A stretch of 64,000 nt of DNA from Symbiodinium sp. CCMP2592 (taxonomy: Eukaryota; Sar; Dinophyceae; Suessiales; Symbiodiniaceae). Shown piece by piece: positions 34,603 to 44,569 of the stretch. A program made the translations under genes and the position numbers. The stretch's first letter is position 1, and every line of letters starts with the position of its first letter. The notes beneath the pieces were generated by a model, which was given only the letters and a program-made list of their open reading frames with translations, made no database searches and had not been told where the DNA came from. The stretch lies in NCBI GenBank assembly GCA_905221615.1, contig CAJNDT010005833.1, forward strand, positions 132,001 to 196,000, read 5' to 3'.

Positions 34603-34697
34603 ACCCTAAACCCTAAACCCTTATAGTACCCCTATAGATCCCTTAAAGGGACCCCTATAACCCTACTTTCTAAGTCCCATGATCCTCCAAGTAAGCC
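34603..34697. repeat. Composite tail with second family A right arm
   Basis: CCCTAAA units, then TTATAGTACCCCTATAGATC and a second CTAAGTCCCATGATCC arm. The block is nearly identical to 44,268-44,360, so the composite was duplicated as a unit. Confidence 0.75.
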
Positions 34698-34779
34698 AGT
34701 TGGAGGACCCTGACCTGCGCAAGGCTCCGCCGGTGGCGCTTGGCGATCTGTCCGACGGCCTGGTGTCAAGCTTTTCCCC

Positions 34780-34935
34780 CAGGGCTCCAGTTACCTAAAT
34801 AGTAGGTTACGGGGGTATATAGATAAATACAATATATATATATATATATGGATATATGGTTACCCATAGGCCCCAAAAGTAGTTCGAACTACTCTGGGGC
34901 CTATGGTTAGCAACCTACTGTTAAGGTAACAAAAG
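34780..34935. mobile_element. Inverted-repeat element, family P, with a nested family B element
   Basis: The outer arms TTACCTAAATAGTAGGTTAC and CAACCTACTGTTAAGGTAAC are complementary. Inside sit a TA run and, at 34,861-34,910, a minimal family B hairpin, showing one element inserted in another. Confidence 0.7.
34861..34910. mobile_element. Minimal family B hairpin
   Basis: ACCCATAGGCCCCAAAAGTA and AGTAGTTCGAACTACTCTGG leave only the two arms of a family B element with no core. An internal deletion derivative. Confidence 0.75.
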
Positions 34936-35319
34936 AGCCATAGGGCTTGACAGGTCGAAAGTTGACAAGACTGTGGATTCTGCAGGGGAGCTTTGGCAAT
35001 TTATAGGAGTTTTCAGAGGGTGTAGGGGTTTGTGGCTTAGGGTGCGGAGCTGGGAATTCCGTTGTTTGGGCATTTTATGGGGTTGTATCGGGATTGATGG
35101 TGGCAGCGCTTTGGGTCTGTCGCAGGGTCAAGGGCCTAGGACTTAGGAATAGCAAGCTGGGTTCAGGGTGCAGTAATGTAGAGACTACCCCTAACTCTCC
35201 TGAAACACTAGCCGTACATCCCCCGAGTATACCTTACACCTGTCTCGGGTACTACCCACCACACGAAGAGTCGTGTATGTTGATGCTAACAAAGTTGCAG
35301 AAGCTACCCTAATAATCCC

Positions 35320-35413
35320 TAATATAGGGTTAGGGTTTGGGGCCCCTTTATGGTGCGGTTATAAAAGGAATCCTAAGGAATAATATTGGTAATCATTTAG
35401 GCTTCTATATTAA
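35320..35413. mobile_element. Degenerate family D element
   Basis: TAATATAGGGTTAGGGTTTG, GGGGCCCCTTTATGGTGC, TAATATTGGTAATCATTTAG and GCTTCTATATTA follow the family D order. Confidence 0.55.
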
Positions 35414-35726
35414 CCTTCATCACGAAGGACCGGCATCCTAACGGCTGCCTGCAATAGCTGAGGATGATCGGCAATGCTGGATCGCCTCCTGGACGGGTGG
35501 GGTTGGAGAGTTACAGAACCTACAGACAATGCAGGCCTAAATTCAAGACTATAGGGTGTTGGGAAGTGTGGTGTCTATTGCTGTAGCTATGATAAGGAAC
35601 CCCAAGGCACAGTGCTACCAGGTATTCACGCACGTATGTGATGTGATTCTATGCGCTGACTGTCCTAATTTACAGATCAAGCATGCGGTGAGCTTGCTCA
35701 GCTCTAAACCCGCTCATGGGGAAACA

Positions 35727-35727
<1 letters not shown>

Positions 35728-35757
<30 letters not shown>

Positions 35758-35785
35758 ATATATATATATATATATCTATATATAG
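35728..35785. repeat. TG to TATG to TA microsatellite
   Basis: A TG run grades into TATG units and then TA units just upstream of the ankyrin gene's 3' side. ORFs through it are artefacts. Confidence 0.9.
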
Positions 35786-36004
35786 GTAGGCCGCAAAGAT
35801 TCGGGGTAAGCACGTTCAATGTCGGGCACTTGCCTGCAGCCATGCATACAAATCACACTTCCCACGAGCTTTTGGTGGCTTCTCGCTTGTGCAGAGTTCA
35901 AAGGGGCAGAGCTTAAGCCAAAGGTAACGGCTCCCGTGCTCTCTGTGCAGGCGCAAGTTCACTACGGTGTGCCTTGTGTGATGCCTGGCGGCGCAGAACC
36001 CATC

Positions 36005-37244
36005 TCAATAAGTTCCATCCAGCAGGCGGGCCGTCTCAAGGTGCCCCTCCGCGCTTGCGATGGCAACAGTATGGGTTGCTCTCTGCTTGTCTGCACCCTT
36101 CTCGATCAGCAACCGCACCACATCAATGTGGCCATTGTGAGCTGCGATGAACACACATGTCGCACCAGTGTCGTCATCAACATGGTCCTTGTCGGCTCCA
36201 TTCTCAATCAGCAGGCGCACCACATCAAGGTGACCATTCTGACATGCCATATAGAGAGGTGTTGTACCATCACTTCTTGCGTTTTCCATGTCAGCACCCA
36301 CCTCAATCAGCAAGCGCAGCACATCAAGGCGACCTTCCTGGCTTGCGACCCAGACAGGTGTCATACCATGGCTTTCTGGCTTTTCCATGTCGGCACCATG
36401 TTCAATGAGGAGGCGCACCACATCAAGGTGACCCTTCAGGCAAGCGATGCACAAAGGTGTGCAACCGTCATCCCGCGCCTGTTCGATGTTCGCACCCTCT
36501 TCAACCAGCACCCACGCCACATCCAGGTGACCTTGGAAACTGGCAGCGAAGACAGGTGTCGCAAAACCAATCCCCTCTGCTTTGTCCATGTCGGCACCCT
36601 CGTCGATCAGCAGGCACACCACATCAAAGTGACCCTCCTTACATGCCAGCCAGACAGGTGTTCTACCAGAGTTTGTTGGCTTGTCAATGTCGGCGCCCGC
36701 CTCAATAAGCAAGCGCGCCACATCAAGGTAACCCTTCTGGCTAGCGATGCACAAAGGTGTCCAATCATTGCCCGCTGTGACGCTGAACTCCTCGCAGGGC
36801 TTGTTGAGATCCGCGCTCGCGGATATGAGTAGCTTCAGGCTCTGCAGCGCACCACTGGCGGCGGCCGCTGTCACCGCTGTGTGCCCATAGGAATCTAGTC
36901 AAATTTGGGTCCTGAGGACGCCACAGCAAGGTCTCAAGCTCAGCTGTGGCAGCTGTGTGGTGGCATCCACTGAAGAAGGAAAGATTGTCGACATCAGACA
37001 CATCAACTGGAACATAGTTACAAACTGTGACTTGCAAGTCGAGTGGGAGCTTCAAGGGGCTGTCTCGGTCCAGCACAGTGTCTCCGCAAACTAACTTCAG
37101 TCGACAGCATGGCTGGCCAAGAAGAGGGGACAAGAGCTGCTCAAGACCCCTGACGACGCTGCCATGTGCATCGGCAAAGGCAGCAACATCCTCTTCGGAA
37201 GCTCTGACGAGCTCTTGGCCCGCCAGGTTTCGAACGCAAAGCAT
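36005..37244 (-). pseudogene. Ubiquitin-like plus ankyrin-repeat protein gene, one-base frameshift
   Basis: ATG at 37244 opens a frame encoding a ubiquitin-like fold (about residues 1-80, starting MLCVRNLAGQELV), a linker, and DPNLT. The frame then runs off, while the next frame from 36,895 down to the stop at 36,005 encodes about nine ankyrin repeats (TPLCIAS...GHLDVVRLLIE pattern). Dropping one base, the A complementary to 36,896, joins DPNLT to DSYGHTAV and gives 412 codons without a stop, so the gene carries a single extra base or an assembly error. UBL plus ankyrin proteins are a large dinoflagellate family thought to mediate protein binding; the substrate is unknown. No intron is seen, unlike the NSUN2-like gene, so it may be a retrocopy. 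The last repeat is short (ends ARLLDGTY). Confidence 0.8.
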
Positions 37245-37249
37245 GGCAG

Positions 37250-38866
37250 CTAACAGCTACCAGCTAACATCCAAAAAAGACACCTGCGCGGGCACTGCTT
37301 CAAAGAAATCCCCGGCATTCGACACTCTGGCACAGCAGAGACGTACCTGACCCGAACGGTCCATCTACACAACTAGTACACACTTTGGCCCTGAAGTACC
37401 TATATTATATTTGGCTGCATCGACCCATAGGGTTAGGCAAGTCCAGCATTCTCAACTCTTCCCCTGGGAGTGCAAGTCCTCGACCGCGGCTGACCTCGAG
37501 TGCGATGCGGCAATCAGGCCCTTATAAGAACATACAGCAAAGGACGTTCTGGCAGTTGAAGCTTCATGTCTGTCCAATGCAGCTGACCTGCGAACTCAAC
37601 GCTTTGAACAAAGCAGTAGCAAAACAACACCAGTCCTGAACCCATGATACCCTGAACCCCAAAATCATCAAATCGTACACCCTTACCCCAGAGCCCTAGA
37701 GCCCCCAACAGTGCCGAGCTCAGCACGTTGACTTTCCAAGCGGCGAGTGAGATCTGCTGCAGAGACGCCACCTGGGGCTTTTAGGGGCTTAACCCACCAT
37801 TAACCCTAAAGGGTTTAGGGTTTAGGGCGCCTAAAGGCAAACCCCCGACAACCCTAAAACACCCAAAGGATTGAGGTGTGCAAGGGTTGATTGAGACTTC
37901 GGGGCTCATGTGGCGTTAGACCGCAGGCCATAAACGCTAAATTCTGAACCCGCAACGCTACAGTCTCGACAGGGTTTAGGGGGCTTCGTTCAGGATAGCT
38001 TATGTTGAATGCCACCTGCCATCCCTGTCCTCTTTAAGCTGCATGTATCCGTTAGGACGTTAAGTTCTAGGCTTTGGGTTTAAGTCTAAGTGTCATGTTT
38101 GAAGGCTCCAGCTAAACTCAAGAAGCCCCTCAAACTCTTCTAGCACAACAAGCACGATGCAACCGAGGGGTGCACCAGATGGGCACCCAATGCCCGGCGA
38201 TACCCGGCCTGGAGCAATAGAAAGGCCAGAGCCGCGCAGCTTAACCTTTTGTCATTGGAAAACCGCCTGTCTTGCTTAAGTTTCTTGAATACATAACCTT
38301 AAACTCTAATCCCGTGGAAAATCGCCTAAGTTTCTTGCGAGCTTTCTTCGCTTCATGTCTCGCTTTTGGGTCTTCAAGGTATCAGTGCTTCAGGCCCGAA
38401 GTGGCTGAAGATCTTCCGGCCGGGGTGCGATACTTTCACTCTCCTTAGCACACGTTTACACAGTTAGTGAGATCGTGTGTGTTGAGGATGCTCGGGGTTG
38501 CAGGTCTAAGCTCTGAGGCTTAGGCTTTGGGGTTTAGGGTTTAGGGTGCTGGGTAGGGCCGAATTGTTGCCAGCAGGCAATACACCCACAGCCCAAAACC
38601 TGGAATCCTAAATGCCAAAGCCAAGACCCAAACCCTGAAAGTTCGAAGTACGCAATGATTAGATCCTGGCTTCAAGCTAATCCCTAAACCCTAAACCCCC
38701 AGACCCCTAAACCTTAGAAACCCTAGTCCCAGCATGCAGGTGATTTGTGTAGGCACCATAAGGTTGCTACAGTAGGCACTTGAACCCTTTGTGTAGTTGC
38801 AATGTCCCTGTTCCAAAAAGCTCGAAATGGAAGCCCTAAACCCCGTACAAACCCTGCAGAACCTCT
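37250..38866. other. Gene-free stretch
   Basis: No domain-bearing ORF is seen. Degenerate heptamers return at 37,800. The right side of the ankyrin gene (37,245-37,700) is free of them and may hold its promoter and 5' leader; I found no clear spliced-leader relic there. Confidence 0.45.
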
Positions 38867-38977
38867 TACCCTAAGGGTCCATGTGCCTAGACAGCAGAGA
38901 CATTGGCCTTAAAGTAGTCCCTACATGAATATTTTGAGCCCAAATTACACACTACTTGGGTACATGGACCCTTCTAC
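38867..38977. mobile_element. Short inverted-repeat element, family H
   Basis: TACCCTAAGGGTCCATGTGC and GGGTACATGGACCCTTCTA form the arms. The core has GGCCTTAAAGTAGTCCCTAC. Another partial arm (GAATGGACCCTTAGGG) lies near 39,040. Confidence 0.8.
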
Positions 38978-39571
38978 CCTCAGCCTTGTAGAGCCCTTAT
39001 TACCTTATGGATCCATTACAAAGAGCCCTATTTGGGCGAATGGACCCTTAGGGTTTCAGAATCCCGAAAACCTTCGGTGCGCCTTCCGCAGGCGGAGGTG
39101 TGCGCAAACCTTTCAGGTTTGGGGTTTTGGCTTCAGAGTTCATATATATATATATATGTTTGTTTTTTTTTTGGGGGGGGGTTACGGTCTATATGGGGTC
39201 TAGGGTTTAGCGTTCAAGGTCAGGTTTAAGGGTACTCGCTTCACCTGACGAGTGTTTGTCGATGGCGCCAGCGGTTTGGGTTTTAGCGTTGACGGCTTTG
39301 TTGCTGGTAGCTAGGGGCATTGGATTGTTGGGTTTAGCTGCTTAGGATGTTAGCGGTTTTGGGATTTTCAACTGTTCGCGGGGTTGAAATGTCAGGGCTC
39401 TGTGATGCAGGGGATTTGGGTTTTGAGGACTTGGGCTTTGGGGTTTGGGGTTAAGGGTTGTCGGAATGATGGCATGACTCTGTAGCCCTCCAAGCATGGA
39501 ACCCGTAAGCCGAAACATACGAGAAAGGCTTATAAGTCCCCACAGCCTGGGAAATTGAAGCCTTATAAACC

Positions 39572-39676
39572 CTTAATATAGGGGCCTTAATGATTTGAAT
39601 AGGGTTTGGGGGGCCCATTATACTATAGTTGTAATAAGGAACGCCCAAAATAGTATAGGTAATCTACAGTAAATTA
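39572..39676. mobile_element. Short inverted-repeat element, family D
   Basis: TTAATATAGGGGCCTTAATG, GGGCCCATTATACTATAGTT, AAGGAACGCCCAAAATAGTA and TAGGTAATC. The terminal right arm is altered (AGTAAATTA). Confidence 0.75.
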
Positions 39677-39757
39677 TTCTCCGAAAGAAAACATCCCAGC
39701 CCCGAAGTCCTCCATCCCTGAACTTTAAAAGCTCAAGTCTTGAATCCAAGGGGAAAA

Positions 39758-39872
39758 CGAGGGACCCTTAATAAGGACCCCTAGGTATATGCCCTTAATA
39801 TAGCTATTTAATACTCATTATATAGCCCATTATAGGGTAGGGGTCCCCATTAAGGGTCCCTCCTTGTCTCCT
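39758..39872. mobile_element. Short inverted-repeat element, family Q
   Basis: AACGAGGGACCCTTAATAAG faces CCATTAAGGGTCCCTCCTTG. Only this copy was found in the window. Confidence 0.65.
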
Positions 39873-39879
39873 TTGATTG

Positions 39880-42000
39880 AAGCCCCGAACCCACCAATCC
39901 CAAACCTAAAACCCTAAATTCTAAAGACTGTCCCAAAGCTCTGCAAAAACCCTCCCTGGAACCCACTTCGTGAACGTTAAGCCTAAAAAACGGCCAGCGC
40001 CAAGCCTTACGCCCTTGCGGCTACACCCCGAGCTTCCCAATTCCAGAAATCCCAATAGCAGGTTCAAACAACTAATCCCTAGCCTTGACCCTAAACCCAA
40101 ACTCTAAACTCTAAACCCTATGTTCTAATTAAGCCCGAAGCTCTATAAACCGTAAACACTACCCCGTAGTCTTGTGGTGCTCGAATCCCTAATCAGCGCT
40201 CCCGGGCGGTATGCAGTCGGGCCAAGATGTTGGATTCAATCGTCTTCGCGTTATCTTGGGACCAGCAATGACCATCCCTAAGCCCTTTTTGCAGTGACTT
40301 TCAAACCTGGAAACACCAGTCTGTAAGATATTGCACGCATGTCTGTAAAGAACGAGCCTTCGAGATCTGTACTACGCAGGCTCGGTGGGGTCATGAGACC
40401 GGAGATGTCACCTTGGGTAGAAATAGAGGGCTTGGGGGGTTTGAAGAAGTGTTTTTTTTGCTTAGGAGTGCGCAAAACAATCTGCGATTTTATGGTTCAG
40501 GTAAGGGTTAGGACGGTTAGGATTTAGGTAATAGTCGTTGAGGGGCTCGGAGCGTGTTCGTTGACAACATCTGACAACAGCCGCAGAGAAAAGAGATCCG
40601 GTCTTGACGAAAACAAGGAGCCAAGAAACTTCCAAGAGGTCACATGGTCAACTTCTTTGCGACAAGGCTTACAGGCAAAAACGGTCGGGGGGGGTACTGT
40701 TGTATGTAGTTCTCTAGAGACTGAAGGATTCGGGTCCTGCTGTAAGTCTTGCTCAGGTGATCGGAGAGTTGCACATGTCGGGATCTCGTTTAAGCTACCT
40801 TTAAGTCTTTTCTCGGAGGTTTCGGGGCTCTTTTGCTCCAACATGAGCCTGCAAAACCTTGAGAAGACCCTTAGAAGGCAAGCACAACAATCGTATGGTA
40901 TAGAGATCAAAAAAACGAAGACAGACAACACAGAAGAAAGGCACCCAAGAGCCTTCCAGTAGCTAGGGGACCCCAAAGCAGGCCGCGAGAGTATGATCCC
41001 TGCATTGACCTTTATGCGAACCGTTTCTCACTTTTGCAGACTAGAGCTCAGGTAAACCAGGAGCGGTCTTATTGGTGAGAATAGGGTCTTACGGAATCTT
41101 GCAAGTTGTCCATATATGGGTTTTATGAAGGGATACTATTCCAGATTCCGACTGCTAGAGTAATGCAAAGGTTTTCCTTTAGGGCTTCTTTAAAGTCGTC
41201 TTCCTTTAAGGATTCCTCTAAGGATTCATGGCTTGTTTAAGGCTTTGAGGCCGTTAAGGGATCCCTGCTTGTAAGTAAGACTCCAAGGTTTTGAGGGTTT
41301 GGACTTTTGGTATTTAGGCTTGGAGGCATAGAGTTTTTAAAGCACCGAGACCCTACATCAAGCAAACCCTTGCAACCCTCACAAAAGCCCTAAGCCTGAT
41401 CCGCTGAGCATGCAGCCCGTGCGAGGCGTAGCCGTAGAGCAAGCTGACATGGGCGCACCCTGCGGAACTACTGGAGACCCACCTATCTTGACCCTCGTAG
41501 AACATGCCGACGGGTCTGAAACCCCTAAAGCGCGAGACAAACAAAATTTAATGCCCCGTAAGACTGCTCCTTAAAGTCGAGATCGTTGTCGTTCAGCTTG
41601 CCAGCGCCCAAGTACCCTTTAATAGAGCCCTGATGGTCCTGAATAGTCTAAAGTTTAGCACTTATGGTCCTTCATAGTGTGTAATCAGGGTATATAACAG
41701 AGGGTAATTGTAGCGCTCAGGATAAAACCCCAAGCGTCGCGAAACCTAAGCTAGCTTAAGCCCAAGGCATAAACCCCAAAACCCCAACTATAGGGGCCAT
41801 ATTCCGTAAACCCTAACCCCAGCCCAAAGCCCTAATTTACCAACTATGCAGGGGTCCATATTCTGTTTTTTCAGGCCCCTACAATGGCGCCGAAATCTTC
41901 CCGGCACCTCCTTGGCGGCTGCTAATCGCTCCGGCAGCTCGCTGACCAGCGCCTGACACAAAACTTGACCGTTGGGTGCTGACTACATTGCAGTTTAGGT
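39880..42000. other. Gene-free stretch
   Basis: Both strands are open across 40,524-40,976 (150 and 133 codons), but neither translation shows a domain and only one could be real. A possible decayed element with AGGGGCCATATTC and TTTTTTCAGGCCCCTACA ends lies at about 41,790-41,886. Confidence 0.45.
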
Positions 42001-42001
42001 T

Positions 42002-42102
42002 AGAAGGGGCCCCCACCCTGTAATAGTGGAATAATAGGAATATAATAGGGCCCTAATAAATAAAATCCTTATAGTAACTATTACAGGGTGGGGGCAGCTT
42101 CT
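42002..42102. mobile_element. Short inverted-repeat element, family G
   Basis: AGAAGGGGCCCCCACCCTGT continuing AATAGTG faces ACTATTACAGGGTGGGGGCA then GCTTCT. GGGCCCTAATA lies at the centre. A second copy is at 51,124. Confidence 0.85.
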
Positions 42103-42568
42103 ATGTTTACATAGGTTTACTCTAAGGGTTCAAGTAATCCTCATTAATTTTTTTGGTACCTGCAAGGACCCAAAAGTCCTATAATATATTGAGTACTAGG
42201 ACCCTAAGGTTTAGGTTTAGGCACTAGGACTTACAGCGAACCCCACAGCTCCTCAACCCGAAACCCCTCACCTTGGATTATCCAAAGTCTTTGAAACTCA
42301 CAAAACCAAAACTTGCAGCACTCTAAATCCTAAACCGCCTGACTAAAACCTAAACTCCGAAACCTCACCCTGAGCCCTCAACCATAGACCCGAATGCCTC
42401 AGTCTAAAAGCATGCGGAAACGGGGCGGCAGCTTCTAGTCGGTATTCTAAGGGGTAGCTTGGGGGTGGTCTAGGGTAGCCTAAGATATAGCTTAGGCTTG
42501 TCAGGCTGCGTGCGGCAGTTTAGGGCTTTTTCGTCGGTACTGTAGCAGACAGTTCACATCCCCAATGC

Positions 42569-42774
42569 CCTAAGGGTTCATGTACCCATACAGCCATATG
42601 ATAGATACTTCGGCCCTATAGAATCCTTATATAGGAGCCACGTTAAGACCAAAATGCCGATTTAACTATCAACCGTCCCCCAAACATATTTGTAATTAGG
42701 GCTCCATATTAAGCAACAAGGGAACTCAAAAACTATGCCAAATCGATACCTAGTGTAGGGGTACATGGACCTTG
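42569..42774. mobile_element. Family H element enlarged to about 200 bp
   Basis: CCCTAAGGGTTCATGTACCC left, GGGGTACATGGACCTTGTGG right. The core is twice the usual length, with extra sequence around AACCGTCCCCCAAACATATT, so something was probably inserted within it. Confidence 0.6.
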
Positions 42775-42779
42775 TGGGA

Positions 42780-44140
42780 TCCTTCACCCAAAGTTCGAAT
42801 CAGGGAGGCCAGCCGCGTCAGATGGAAACAAACCGGTGCCAAGAGTGGAAACATGCCGGCCTCTTCAATGACAGAGGTTAGCTCATGCCTTGGCAGAGAT
42901 CCAATATTAGGAGGATCCGGGGATTTAACAGCATTATAAATACGATCAGTGGGGTTATGAGAGAATATAAGAGATAGTTGCCTTCTTCGTACCTACGTCC
43001 AACGATCCTTTTTTCGAGCCTGGGCTTAGAGTCCTGCAAAGTTTTGTGTTTACATTCCGCTTGAGGCCCCTAGCAGTGAGATGAGACAGGTTCCTTCCTG
43101 TGTAGGTGTGGTGGATCCCTCTTTTGAAGGGCGTCCGGTCTCGATGGTCGTGTGTTACTGCAAACTTTCGGTGGGCTCGACGTTGTAAGATCCAGGTTCT
43201 GTGGTAAGGTCTGCAGGGTCCTGTTTTGCGGCAAGCAGAGTCACATAGGATCTTCCCATGGGCCGTACACCGTAAACCGAAGAAGCCCAGAATATGAAAC
43301 ACTTTAACCACTGTAATGTCAAAACTGTGTAAGCCTGAAACCCTCAACCCATATGAATATCAAAGCCGCACCTGCTGAAACTAAGAATCCCTAAGGCGGC
43401 TACTTCCCTAATCCGCTTTTTGGTGGTCTATGATTCAAACTCTGCGTATCCCTGTAACCTCTAACTGTAAGCCCCGTAGCAACTTGCCGTCTCCAAAAAA
43501 AAAATGCTTGGTCCTGCTCAAATCTGGACTGCAACGTAGGAGTTTCAGAAAATTAGGGGCACCCTGACCCCGTATAAAGGCTGCTCACTGCGACCCCTAC
43601 AAAACAGCAAAATATAGGGACCGAACTAACCAGAATACGCAATGTGGTATGCGGACCCCCATTTTAGACGAGGCTCCTCAATGAACGAAGTGATCCGTAT
43701 CGAACGGAAGCTTTAGTGAAGCACGCAGATTTTCAGAATCAAGGGCGGTCTTTGCTGTAGAGCTCTGCTAACATGACGTACAGTTGATGGACCAGGGGGA
43801 CCCTCTCACCTGCCAACTTCGGAAACGAAGGCGACCCTTCTCATATGGACTGTTACAGTCCCTGGTTCCCAACTCTCAGGGGTACAAGGACAATGGACCC
43901 TGAGAGTAAATACACGCCCCGAATACCAAACAACCAGGACCCTCCTTGTACCCTCAAATAGGGGTATATGGTCCCAGATAAGGGGCATTTAGGGTCTAAT
44001 AGAGAGTAGATGGAGGGTCTAGGAACACTTCACCAAGTTCTGCACTCGCTGGCACCCCTTCGAAGGGCCTTCGGCTCGCCGGCTTGGAGGCTTGCGGGTT
44101 TAGGACAGGGGAGAGCTTTTGAGTACTGCTTCGAGCATTG
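42780..44140. other. Gene-free stretch
   Basis: Contains a lone family M left arm (GGAGTTTCAGAAAATTAGGG, near 43,541) and a possible decayed inverted repeat around GGTACAAGGACAATGGACCC/CCTCCTTGTACCC (43,875-43,962). The 130-codon minus ORF at 42,955-43,347 has no recognisable motif. Confidence 0.45.
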
Positions 44141-44142
44141 GT

Positions 44143-44267
44143 TACTTAAAGGATCATGGGACTTAGTAACTAGGGTTATACTTAGTGTAACTGTCCTTAT
44201 AATTACTTATAACCCCAATTAAGGTTCTTATAACCCTACTTACTAAGTCCCATGATCCTTCAAGTAG
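44143..44267. mobile_element. Inverted-repeat element, family A
   Basis: TACTTAAAGGATCATGGGAC and its complement at 44,246-44,267 (CCATGATCCTTCAAGTA). The core matches the copies at 14,926 and 34,497. Confidence 0.85.
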
Positions 44268-44360
44268 ACCCTAAACCCTAAACCCTTATAGTACCCCTAT
44301 AGATCCCTTAAAGGGACCCCTATAACCCTACTTTCTAAGTCCCATGATCCTCCAAGTAGG
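44268..44360. repeat. Composite tail, duplicate of 34,603-34,697
   Basis: The same CCCTAAA units, TTATAGTACCCCTATAGATC, and second family A right arm as at 34,603-34,697, almost base for base. Confidence 0.8.
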
Positions 44361-44459
44361 TTCAGGGCCAACCCTCAATTCTGGGATCCTTCGAGTCCTT
44401 CTTTCAGGGAGATGAGGACATTTGGTAAGGTAAAAATCTCGGCACCAAGTTGGGGACTC

Positions 44460-44566
44460 TACAGGGAACTCCAGAAAGTTGGAACATGGTTTCAGGGTAG
44501 GATACCCTATAATTTACCTTCAAGGGGTTACGATAATGATATTCCAACTTTCTGGCTTCTACTGTA
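44460..44566. mobile_element. Short inverted-repeat element, family F
   Basis: TACAGGGAACTCCAGAAAGT then TGGAACAT faces ATATTCCAACTTTCTGGCTT then CTACTGTA. Same layout as 53,601-53,716. Confidence 0.8.
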
Positions 44567-44569
44567 CGT

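Noticed and set aside
35819-36832. 337-codon plus-strand ORF
   Set aside because: It is the antisense shadow of the ankyrin repeats; His/Gln-rich repeats mirror the repeat unit.
40524-40976. Overlapping ORFs of 150 codons (minus) and 133 codons (plus)
   Set aside because: Composition is fairly protein-like but no motif is visible, the two exclude each other, and surrounding DNA is typical gene-free sequence.
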